Part shown: piece by piece, positions 1 to 5,055 of the stretch
Position numbering within the stretch: position 1 is the first letter of the stretch
Layout of the letters: every line of letters begins with the position of its first letter
From: Candidatus Eiseniibacteriota bacterium
GTDB taxonomy: Bacteria; Arandabacterota; Arandabacteria; Arandabacterales; Arandabacteraceae
DNA: 5,055 bases
NCBI GenBank assembly: GCA_030622265.1
Contig: JAUXGG010000168.1
Span: 1-5,055, forward strand
Direction of reading: 5' to 3'
Program-made: the position numbers and the translations under genes
Notes under the pieces: generated by a model
Database searches by the model: none
What the model was told of the DNA's origin: nothing
The model's input: only the letters and a program-made list of their open reading frames with translations

Positions 1-1
1 C

Positions 2-148
2 GGCCATGGCCTCGACTATCGCAATGTCGAGAGGATCGCCGCCATCGATGAGATCGAGGAAATGAGCATAGGCCACAGCATCGTGGCAAGAGCGGTGCTG
101 GTGGGGATGACGCAGGCAGTGATGGAGATGCTCGATCTGATTAGCTAG
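2..148 (+). CDS. pdxJ: Pyridoxine 5'-phosphate synthase, C-terminal end (5' truncated by window edge)
   Basis: The reading frame is open from base 2 to the TAG at 146-148 and gives 48 residues, the C-terminus of PdxJ. PdxJ is a cytoplasmic TIM-barrel enzyme that condenses 1-deoxy-D-xylulose 5-phosphate with 3-amino-2-oxopropyl phosphate to form pyridoxine 5'-phosphate, the last ring-closing step of the DXP-dependent vitamin B6 pathway. Recognition rests on two family signatures in the right order and spacing: a GHGLDYRN stretch at the start (typically HGLNY.N in the family) and the near-terminal [14 protein letters not shown] segment, which forms the last phosphate-binding part of the barrel. 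The protein ends 13 residues after the GM of that segment, as expected for the family. There is no U-rich terminator behind the stop. The following bases belong to a palindromic repeat-like element, whose outer stem begins about one base after the stop codon. Confidence 0.9.
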   Translation, partial: GHGLDYRNVERIAAIDEIEEMSIGHSIVARAVLVGMTQAVMEMLDLIS

Positions 149-340
149 GCCGGCTCAGACTCACACCCGCCTCATTATGCTCAATCCGCAGTCGCTGCGG
201 CGTATGCTAAAAATACGCGTCGCTCCGGGGACAATGTATGCCTTGCGGTTGAGAGCCTGAGCCGGTCGCCTGCGGGGGGCCCAAATCGTGCGAAATAGGT
301 GTCTGTCCCCATTTTCCGTCCCCATTTTCCGGGCACCCGG
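149..340. repeat. REP/MITE-like palindromic intergenic element
   Basis: This non-coding block has nested symmetry. An outer inverted repeat pairs CCGGCTCAG (150-158) with CTGAGCCGG (257-265). An inner arm, CTCAA.CCGCA (180-190), pairs with TGCGGTTGAG (244-253) with one bulge. Two compact hairpins sit inside: CCGCAG-TCG-CTGCGG (186-200) and CGTAT-7 nt-ATACG (201-217). The first hairpin and the inner arm compete for the same bases, so alternative folds are possible. To the right lie a G-run ending in GGGCCC (277-282), the string AAATAGGTGTCTGTCCCC (293-310), a 13-bp tandem repeat (305-330) and a small CCGGG-CA-CCCGG palindrome (329-340). From memory, strings like GGTGTCTGTCCCC recur between genes and beside REP-associated (Y1/IS200-like) transposase genes in environmental bacterial genomes. 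No transposase is present here. Element boundaries are estimated. Confidence 0.55.
305..330. repeat. Exact 13-bp tandem direct repeat (x2)
   Basis: GTCCCCATTTTCC occurs at 305-317 and again, immediately adjacent, at 318-330, with no mismatch. It is part of the right end of the palindromic repeat-like element and could be a duplicated end sequence or a remnant of two elements joined end to end. No coding function is visible. Confidence 0.85.
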
Positions 341-357
341 CGGATCTCAATTATCAG

Positions 358-400
358 TTGACATAGGGGTTTGCTTACCTTAAGCTACCAAGTCTAAAAT
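358..400 (+). promoter_or_regulatory. Candidate sigma-70 promoter(s) for secDF
   Basis: A perfect -35 hexamer TTGACA (358-363) is followed after 17 bp by a weak -10, TAAGCT (381-386). An overlapping alternative pairs TTGCTT (371-376) with a good -10, TAAAAT (395-400), at 18 bp. Either would start transcription roughly 70-90 bases before the secD ATG, and this AT-richer stretch lies just after the GC-rich repeat element. It is the only plausible housekeeping promoter in the gap. Neither pair is good in both boxes, so the assignment is tentative. Confidence 0.4.
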
Positions 401-410
401 AGCTGCCTAT

Positions 411-432
411 TTGAGCCGCTTATGCGGCTCAA
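411..432. other. Perfect 9-bp stem-loop in the secD leader
   Basis: TTGAGCCGC (411-419) and GCGGCTCAA (424-432) are exact inverted repeats around a 4-base TTAT loop. The stem ends 46 bases before the secD start codon, so it would lie inside the 5' leader of a transcript from the upstream promoter candidates. There is no T-tract on either strand, so it is not a standard intrinsic terminator. It could be a leader structure, an operator or part of the neighbouring repeat family; its GAGCCG core resembles the GAGCCGG arm of the palindromic element. Confidence 0.7.
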
Positions 433-478
433 TACTTAAATCGGCAATCAGACTACCAATTACGAGAAGGGTCGAAGT

Positions 479-2143
479 ATGGACAGAACGTTGAAATGGC
501 GAGTGATCCTGGTGGCGGCCGTCATCATAGTGGCTCTCATCTATGTTTACCCAACAGCGAAGCTGGGTTTGCTTTCTGATGAAGAGAAGGCCGCGATGGA
601 TGAGACCGAGCTCGCCGAACTCAAGGACAACTCCGTGAGACTGGGGCTCGACCTTCAGGGTGGGATGCACCTTGTTCTCGAGGTCGATACCACCAATGTG
701 GAAGACCTCGGTACCGAAGATATTACCAACATGGTGCGGCGTGCGGAGACGGTGATCCGGAACAGGGTGGATAAGTTCGGGGTCTCCGAGCCAATCGTCC
801 AGACTGAGGGGGACACGAGGATCGTGGTGCAGTTGGCGGGCCTGACGGATGAGTCACGCGCCAAGCAGCTGATCGGCCGGACGGCGCTCCTCGAGTTCAA
901 GATGGTCAAGGAAGGTGACGAGTTCAGGAGAATCCTGGCCATAATTGATGATGAACTCAAGGATGAGATAAGAGACCTCACCGCCGAAGCCGACGCGGAG
1001 GAGTTCGAGCGCATGCTCCAGGAAGCCGCCGCCGACGCGGACACGACCGGGCTGCGCGAGGACGAGATATACAGGGGCAAGAGCCTGCTTTCGATTGTCA
1101 CCTTCATCCGTATCGATCCGCGAAGTCCTCATGAGGACGCCATAGTTTATGAGAAGGACCTTGCGACGGTTGAATATATCCTTAGCCGGGCAGACGAAGA
1201 GAATATCCTTGGCCGCGACCTCCAGTTGCTCTGGGACACCGAGATCGAGCAGGGCAGGGAGGGCAAGTTCCTCAGGCTTTACCTGGTCGAGGAGAAAGCC
1301 TCGATCACAGGCAGGTACATAGAGAGCGCCTTCGTAAGAAGAGGACTCGATGCCGCGAGGCCCAATGCTGCCGGTGTGTCGCTGGAGTTCAACCGCGTGG
1401 GGCGCAAGATCTTCGGGCGGGTCACCGGTGAGAACGTGGACCGCAGGCTTGCCATCGTGCTCGACGATAAGGTTCATTCCGCGCCTAATATCACGGAGAA
1501 GATCAGGGGCAATGCCTCGATAACCGGCGGGTTTGCCCCGGAGGCCGCCCGCGATCTGGCGATTGTCCTGGAGGCCGGTGCGCTTCCCGTGCCGCTTACG
1601 ATCGTGGAGGAGCGGACGGTAGGCCCATCCCTGGGCCGCGACTCCATCAGGCGGGGCGTAAAGGCCGCGATCATAGGCGGCCTCGCCGTGGCCATCTTCA
1701 TGGTGATTTACTATAACCTCTCAGGGCTGCTTGCTGTTCTAGCCCTGGCACTTAATCTCATAATAATGGTGGCCGTGCTTGCCAGCCTCAAGGGTACCCT
1801 GACGCTTCCGGGTATCGCCGGCATCATCCTCACCATAGGCATGGCGGTTGATGCCAATGTTTTGATCTTCGAGCGAATACGGGAGGAATTAGGGGCGGGC
1901 AAGACCGTCCGCCGGGCCATCAAGGACGGTTATTCCCGGGCTTTCGTGACGATTTTCGATGCCAACCTGACCACGCTGATCACGGCGGGCATCCTCTACC
2001 AGTTCGGGACAGGCCCCGTAAAGGGATTCGCCGTCACGCTTTCGATCGGAATCCTGGCAAGTATGTTCACGGCCATCGTGGTCACGAGGACCGTCCTGGA
2101 CAGCATTATCGGCACCAGACGACTTAAGAAGCTAAGCATATAG
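479..2143 (+). CDS. secD: Protein translocase subunit SecD
   Basis: SecD is an inner-membrane protein that, with SecF, uses the ion motive force to pull emerging proteins off SecYEG after SecA-driven translocation. The 554-residue product has one membrane segment near residues 8-26, a large periplasmic region, and five closely spaced membrane segments from about 390 to 545. The family signature LGLDLQGGMHL lies at 55-65, the repeated P1 ferredoxin-like region follows (for example IGRTALLEF at 132-140), and the C-terminal motif MAVDANVLIFERIREE starts at 455, with Asp458 in the position of the conserved ion-pathway aspartate. The start is supported by GAGAAGG (464-470), 8 bases before the ATG. 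The length lies between the short Gram-positive form and the 615-residue E. coli form, because residues about 145-200 are an acidic, probably helical insertion. yajC, often found just upstream, is absent here. secF follows after 10 bases. Confidence 0.97.
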   Translation: MDRTLKWRVILVAAVIIVALIYVYPTAKLGLLSDEEKAAMDETELAELKDNSVRLGLDLQGGMHLVLEVDTTNVEDLGTEDITNMVRRAETVIRNRVDKFGVSEPIVQTEGDTRIVVQLAGLTDESRAKQLIGRTALLEFKMVKEGDEFRRILAIIDDELKDEIRDLTAEADAEEFERMLQEAAADADTTGLREDEIYRGKSLLSIVTFIRIDPRSPHEDAIVYEKDLATVEYILSRADEENILGRDLQLLWDTEIEQGREGKFLRLYLVEEKASITGRYIESAFVRRGLDAARPNAAGVSLEFNRVGRKIFGRVTGENVDRRLAIVLDDKVHSAPNITEKIRGNASITGGFAPEAARDLAIVLEAGALPVPLTIVEERTVGPSLGRDSIRRGVKAAIIGGLAVAIFMVIYYNLSGLLAVLALALNLIIMVAVLASLKGTLTLPGIAGIILTIGMAVDANVLIFERIREELGAGKTVRRAIKDGYSRAFVTIFDANLTTLITAGILYQFGTGPVKGFAVTLSIGILASMFTAIVVTRTVLDSIIGTRRLKKLSI

Positions 2144-2153
2144 AGGGGGAGAC

Positions 2154-3050
2154 ATGCGCTTTTTCGGTAAGACCCACATAGATTTCGTCCGACGCCGGCG
2201 CAGCGCCTTCGTGCTCTCAGCCCTGATCATTGTTGCAGGCCTGATTTCACTGGCCATCAAGGGCGGGCCCGACCTGAGCATCGACTTTGAAGGCGGGATT
2301 CTCCTTCATCTGGTCTTCGAGAAGCCGGTCACCACTGAGACCTTAAGATCGGCGATTGAGGGGGCAGGCTACGGTAAGGCCGAGATCCAAACCTTCTCCG
2401 CGACCAATGAGGTTCTGATACGTGGGCCCCTGGAAGAGGGAGAGGATGTGACCGAGAGCATCAAGGCGGCCATAGTGGCGGGGATGCCCGAGAACCCGTT
2501 CGAGGTGGGCCGTGAGGAGATCGTCGGTCCCAGGATCGGGCAGGAGCTCGGTAGAAATGCTATCTGGGCCGTGGTGGCTGCGCTTATGGCCATTCTGCTC
2601 TATATAGGCCTGAGATTTGAGTTCCGGTTTGCGGTCGCCGCCGTCGCGGCGCTCTTCCACGATGTTCTTATAGCGGTTGGGATCTTCTCGATCACCGGCC
2701 GTGAGATATCCCTGGCGGTTGTCGCCGCTCTCCTGATGGTTGTGGGCTATTCGCTCAATGACACCATTGTGGTGTTCGACAGGATCAGGGAGGATCTTCG
2801 CAAGTACCACAGGCATAAGTACGACGATGTCATAAACGCCAGTATCAACGAGACTTTGGGAAGAACCATCATGACGTCGTTGACGACGCTGATCGTGGTC
2901 CTTTTCCTTTTCTTTATGGGGGGCCAGGTGTTGAGGGACTTCTCGTTCGCCCTGTTGCTGGGCGTGCTCGTCGGAACCTATTCCTCGATCTTCGTGGCAA
3001 GCCCGATCCTGGTAGAATGGTACCACAAATCGCCACAGCAGCGGCGCTGA
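2154..3050 (+). CDS. secF: Protein translocase subunit SecF
   Basis: SecF is the partner of SecD in the SecDF complex that drives the late stage of protein export and release at the outer face of the inner membrane. The 298-residue product has the usual length. A membrane segment at about 19-36 is followed by the signature LSIDFEGG (Asp44, Phe45, Gly47, Gly48), a periplasmic P4 domain (about 45-130), and five membrane segments from about 132 to 290. The C-terminal family motif VVGYSLNDTIVVFDRIRE begins at 196 and contains Asn202-Asp203 and Asp209-Arg210. The residue after DF is Glu46, where many SecF proteins have Thr or Ser. The start is the typical MRFFGKTHIDF. The Shine-Dalgarno AGGGG (2144-2148) begins right after the secD stop, so the two are translated from one message. 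No intrinsic terminator is visible after the TGA. Confidence 0.97.
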   Translation: MRFFGKTHIDFVRRRRSAFVLSALIIVAGLISLAIKGGPDLSIDFEGGILLHLVFEKPVTTETLRSAIEGAGYGKAEIQTFSATNEVLIRGPLEEGEDVTESIKAAIVAGMPENPFEVGREEIVGPRIGQELGRNAIWAVVAALMAILLYIGLRFEFRFAVAAVAALFHDVLIAVGIFSITGREISLAVVAALLMVVGYSLNDTIVVFDRIREDLRKYHRHKYDDVINASINETLGRTIMTSLTTLIVVLFLFFMGGQVLRDFSFALLLGVLVGTYSSIFVASPILVEWYHKSPQQRR

Positions 3051-3180
3051 GTGTATCGCAAATAGGACAAGGCTAATTTCAATTAAGACACTTCTGGCCG
3101 GTTGTCGAAGCTTATATGTAGGTATTTCAAAACGTGACGTGCTGAGACCTCTTTGAAGGGGGGAAGATGTCCGAAACGCC
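3051..3180. other. Non-coding gap upstream of the sigma-54 promoter
   Basis: No ORF with protein-like character and no RNA gene is recognised between the secF stop and the sigma-54 promoter. There is no GC-rich hairpin followed by T residues that would terminate secDF. The only symmetry noted is TTCAAA (3126-3131) with TTTGAA (3152-3157), a weak 6-bp inverted repeat with a 20-base gap, centred about 65 bp before the predicted start of transcription. An activator site for a sigma-54 enhancer-binding protein would be expected in or near this region, but no convincing one could be picked by eye. Confidence 0.4.
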
Positions 3181-3197
3181 TGGCACGCGGATTGCTT
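3180..3197 (+). promoter_or_regulatory. Sigma-54 (RpoN) -24/-12 promoter
   Basis: The sequence CTGGCACGCGGATTGCTT matches the sigma-54 consensus TGGCAC-N5-TTGC(A/T) at every defined base: TGGCACG at 3181-3187, a 4-base spacer, then TTGCT at 3192-3196. The -24 GG (3182-3183) and -12 GC (3194-3195) have the exact canonical spacing. Transcription should begin near 3207, leaving a leader of only about 13-16 bases that still keeps the GGAGG ribosome-binding site (3211-3215). The promoter points at the secreted DUF4783-like protein and, 26 bp beyond it, the membrane sensor gene. Transcription would require an NtrC-type ATP-dependent activator, which is not seen in the window. Confidence 0.85.
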
Positions 3198-3219
3198 CTA
3201 TTGGGAGGGTGGAGGTTGG

Positions 3220-3795
3220 ATGATGGGATGTAAAGCTCGTGTCAGCGCGGTCTTCCTTCTGGTCTCGGCGATCTGGGTTTGTGGTGTCTGGGGTGATGCG
3301 GCCGATCGCCGGGGCGCCTCTGCTGACGCATCCGACAACAAAGAAGACGTGGGAGTCGGAACCAAATCGGATGCGGCAGACGGGAAGGTCCGGGGGGTAG
3401 TCGAAAAGCAAGGAGCGGTCAGTGTCGGGCCGCGTGCGGTGTTTCGGGAGGTGGAGAAGGGATGGCGTGACGGCACCCCCAAACCCTTTGAGAGGCATCT
3501 TGGGAAGGGAAAGGTGAGGTTGGATTTTGGTGAGGGTGGACCGCGCGACGGGCTTTACACCAGGAGTCAAGCGCATTACCTGATTGCGGAGTACCTGAAG
3601 AAGAAGCCGACTCTTAAGATCAGCATGGTCAAGATGTCGGATGACGTCAGGAAAGGCTCGCGCCCATACGCGTTCCTCGAGAGGACCCATCGCTGGAAGA
3701 ACAAGTCTGCTGTCAGCGAGGTGGTCTTCGTTGCCTTAAGAGACGAGGATGGCCGTTGGGTCATCTCCGAGATGAGAGCTGTCCGCTCCCGCTGA
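3220..3795 (+). CDS. Secreted DUF4783-like protein of unknown function
   Basis: The 191-residue product has an N-terminal signal peptide: basic residues Lys5 and Arg7, a hydrophobic core at about 8-24, and a likely cleavage after VWG at 23-25. A low-complexity linker rich in Asp, Ala, Gly and Val follows (about 26-70), then a compact domain at about 73-190. That domain begins AVFREVEKGWRDG, continues through HLGKGKVRLDFG and the YTRSQAHYLIAEYLKK helix, and ends with two strands, VVFVALRDEDG and RWVISEMRAVR. The pattern of helices then strands closing on WVI.E.R resembles DUF4783 and the wider NTF2/SnoaL-like fold; this is recalled by eye, not searched. Cys21 does not sit in a lipobox, so a soluble periplasmic protein is favoured. 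ATG at 3223 is an equal alternative: GGAGG (3211-3215) is 4 bases from the first ATG and 7 from the second. It follows a sigma-54 promoter and precedes a membrane sensor, which suggests a role in sensing or envelope stress. Confidence 0.85.
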   Translation: MMGCKARVSAVFLLVSAIWVCGVWGDAADRRGASADASDNKEDVGVGTKSDAADGKVRGVVEKQGAVSVGPRAVFREVEKGWRDGTPKPFERHLGKGKVRLDFGEGGPRDGLYTRSQAHYLIAEYLKKKPTLKISMVKMSDDVRKGSRPYAFLERTHRWKNKSAVSEVVFVALRDEDGRWVISEMRAVRSR

Positions 3796-3821
3796 ATCCT
3801 CACTTCATCGCATAAGGCCAT

Positions 3822-5055
3822 ATGCCTGAGCTGACGCGGGAAAAATCTGCACTCGTATTCACCATTCTCACCTGTTCCATATCCCTGCTTGATGTTTTCT
3901 CCAGCTGGACGGTGCTCTCCCTCCCGGTGGTCGGGGCATGCCTGGCGGCCGCAGCCTTAGGAATCATCCTGGGGGCCAGGCGGGTGAAGCTGGTTCTCCT
4001 TTGCCTCGTAATCGCGATTATGGGGCTGCATCTGGGATTTCACTTCTACCTGAATTATGAAAGCTCGCGCTGGGACAGCCTTGCCCGCGAGAAAGCCGAG
4101 CATGCCCTGTCCCGGGTGCTTGCCGGCATTGACGAGAGATTCTCCGATGTCCACGCCGGTGCCAAGCGCCTTGCGGCTGAGCCGGCCGCCGCCGGCCTGG
4201 TCGAAGCGGGTGACAGGCGCGCCCTGTTCGCGCTGCTCGAGGAAGCCGGCACGGCCGAGCGGCTCCGGTCCAGAGGCAGAGGCGTACTCGTCACCGATGC
4301 CTCCGGCGCGATGCTGGCCTGGCGGGGGGTCCTGCCGAGCGATGTCAGGAACCCCTATGAAGGCGCGGCCGGCAGCCGGATTGATGTCACCCGGAGCACC
4401 ACGCACTACTGGATAAGGGCCAGGGTGCCGATTGGCCTGGAGGTGACCGGGTCCGAGGAGGCGGCCGGCTCCGGGGAGGTGGGTGGTTCCGGGACGCCAG
4501 GCGGCTCCGGGGATCGCACCGTTGGGTGGGTCTACGCTTTCCAGAGGCTGGAGAGTGTCTATCCCGGAATTCTCGATGAGGCGGCCCCCGCCAAGCTTGC
4601 CGAGGAAGCCTCGGCCAGGGTGGGCCACGATGTCAGTATCTTCCTGGGTGAGCGATACACCGGCGGAAGGCGGCCGGCTACCGGCGAAGATGTCACCGGG
4701 GCGATCGAACTGCCCGATGGTGGCGAGGCCGGCATGGTTGCGGTAAGGCCACGGGCCTTCGAGGATGAGGACAACACCATGCGGGCTCATGTGCTTTTCT
4801 TTGCCGCCCTCTTGGCCCTGGCGATCATTGTCTCAGGATCGATCGCGCTCTTCCGGTATCTCGTCGGGCCCAGGTTTGAGCGGGTATCCGCAGTGAAGTT
4901 GGCGATTCTGCTTGCTGCCCTGGCCGGTGTGAGGTTGGGGCTCTCGCTTCTAAGGGATAGTCTGAGCCTGGGCGATTTCGCTCCCTTCACATCATACTAC
5001 TATGCGACACAGGTTCCCGGCGGGCTGCTCCGCTCGCCCGCGGACCTGATGATAA
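3822..5055 (+). CDS. Multi-pass membrane sensor, probable histidine kinase N-terminus (3' truncated)
   Basis: The frame is open from the ATG at 3822 to the window edge (411 codons, no stop) and shows a membrane sensor whose output domain lies beyond the window. Three membrane segments are visible at about 10-27, 31-51 and 56-77. An extracytoplasmic domain (about 80-318) follows, starting with a helical part (REKAEHALSRVLAGIDERF) and leading to a PAS/Cache-like strand pattern, GVLVTDASGAMLAWRG. A fourth membrane segment at 322-345 leads into FRYLVGPRF, and a fifth lies at about 358-378. Then comes FTSYYYATQVPGGLLRSPADL, which resembles segments before the kinase core in large multi-pass NtrY-like or other sensor histidine kinases. 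No H-box or ATPase motif falls inside the window, so kinase activity is inference. Residues 210-233 are a four-unit Gly-Ser repeat. AAGG (3814-3817) is 4 bases before the start. It lies 26 bp after the DUF4783-like gene, probably in the same sigma-54 operon. Confidence 0.75.
   Translation, partial: MPELTREKSALVFTILTCSISLLDVFSSWTVLSLPVVGACLAAAALGIILGARRVKLVLLCLVIAIMGLHLGFHFYLNYESSRWDSLAREKAEHALSRVLAGIDERFSDVHAGAKRLAAEPAAAGLVEAGDRRALFALLEEAGTAERLRSRGRGVLVTDASGAMLAWRGVLPSDVRNPYEGAAGSRIDVTRSTTHYWIRARVPIGLEVTGSEEAAGSGEVGGSGTPGGSGDRTVGWVYAFQRLESVYPGILDEAAPAKLAEEASARVGHDVSIFLGERYTGGRRPATGEDVTGAIELPDGGEAGMVAVRPRAFEDEDNTMRAHVLFFAALLALAIIVSGSIALFRYLVGPRFERVSAVKLAILLAALAGVRLGLSLLRDSLSLGDFAPFTSYYYATQVPGGLLRSPADLMI
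4449..4520 (+). repeat. 18-bp tandem repeat (about 4 units) encoding a Gly-Ser linker
   Basis: Four in-frame 18-bp units, at 4449-4466, 4467-4484, 4485-4502 and 4503-4520, each begin with GGN-TCC and encode GSEEAA, GSGEVG, GSGTPG and GSGDRT. The last three share GGN-TCC-GGG. The repeat sits inside the extracytoplasmic domain of the membrane sensor, between the RARVPIGLEV strand and the VGWVYAF strand, where a surface loop would be expected. Unit number could vary between strains by slippage; because the period is a multiple of three, the reading frame would be kept. Confidence 0.75.

Noticed and set aside
422..439. Five-codon ORF in the secD leader, considered as an arrest-peptide regulator (as with VemP upstream of a Vibrio secDF)
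   Set aside because: It is far too short, has no ribosome-binding site, lacks a signal sequence and has no stalling motif.
411..440. Intrinsic terminator for pdxJ
   Set aside because: The hairpin is good, but the bases after it (AATACTTAAAT) are not a T-tract on either strand.
149..478. tRNA or small structured RNA gene, or CRISPR array, in the pdxJ-secD gap
   Set aside because: There is no cloverleaf, CCA end or T-loop consensus, and no regularly spaced repeats. The symmetry present is better explained by a palindromic repeat element.
854..1477. Open frame of 207 codons on the - strand, opposite secD
   Set aside because: It is a shadow of a strongly conserved gene, with no family resemblance of its own.
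1746..1760. TGGCAC inside secD as a second sigma-54 promoter
   Set aside because: The required TTGC at the -12 position is absent (CTCA instead), and the site lies in conserved membrane-segment coding sequence.
2343..3026. Open frame of 227 codons on the - strand, opposite secF
   Set aside because: It lies fully within secF, whose motifs are clear. The antisense product is rich in His, Asp and Arg and has no domain pattern.
3167..3223. Eighteen-codon ORF with a purine-rich AAGGGGGGA upstream, whose TGA overlaps the ATG at 3220, suggesting a leader peptide
   Set aside because: The sigma-54 promoter sits inside this ORF and predicts a transcript starting near 3207, so the ORF would not be on that message. 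It could matter only if there is also read-through from secF.
3127..3690. Open frame of 187 codons on the - strand, opposite the DUF4783-like gene
   Set aside because: The + strand frame has a signal peptide, a well-placed Shine-Dalgarno, an upstream sigma-54 promoter and a recognisable domain. The opposite frame has none of these.
3957..4790. Open frame of 277 codons on the - strand, opposite the membrane sensor gene
   Set aside because: The + strand encodes a coherent protein with membrane segments and a sensor-domain pattern through the same bases. The minus-strand product is Pro/Gly/Arg-rich and has no recognisable motifs, as is typical of antisense frames in GC-rich genes.

Overview
This window is a stretch of bacterial chromosome with moderately high GC, read almost entirely on the + strand. 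It holds the 3' end of pdxJ (vitamin B6 synthesis), a non-coding gap of about 330 bp with a repeat-like palindromic element and a candidate promoter, the complete secD-secF pair (protein export motor), a second gap of about 170 bp with a textbook sigma-54 promoter, a small secreted protein that resembles the DUF4783 family, and the start of a large multi-pass membrane sensor protein, probably a histidine kinase, that runs off the right edge.

Organism: nothing here fixes the species. A Gram-negative envelope is suggested by the sigma-54 promoter, by secD and secF as separate adjacent genes, and by an exported small protein beside a membrane sensor with an extracytoplasmic domain. The long acidic insertion in SecD, the DUF4783-like protein and the multi-pass N-terminus of the sensor look more like the FCB-superphylum or deltaproteobacterial-type lineages known mostly from environmental genomes than like Enterobacteria or Firmicutes. 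This is inference, held at low to moderate confidence.

Layout. 2-148: C-terminus of PdxJ. 149-340: nested inverted repeats and a 13-bp tandem repeat, resembling a REP/MITE-type dispersed element. 358-400: candidate sigma-70 promoter. 411-432: perfect 9-bp hairpin in the presumed secD leader. 479-2143 and 2154-3050: secD and secF, 10 bp apart, clearly one transcription unit. 3051-3219: non-coding, with a perfect -24/-12 sigma-54 element at 3181-3195. 3220-3795 and 3822-5055+: secreted protein and membrane sensor, 26 bp apart, apparently one sigma-54-driven operon.

How the genes work together: SecD and SecF form the membrane complex that uses the proton (or sodium) gradient to complete SecYEG-dependent export. 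They have no evident functional link to the downstream pair except that the small protein carries a Sec-type signal peptide. The most interesting unit is that downstream pair: a sigma-54 promoter drives a secreted DUF4783-like protein together with a membrane sensor whose cytoplasmic part, beyond the window, probably contains the kinase domain. An NtrC-type activator just downstream would be a natural partner and would make this a self-regulating envelope-sensing circuit. That gene is not visible here.
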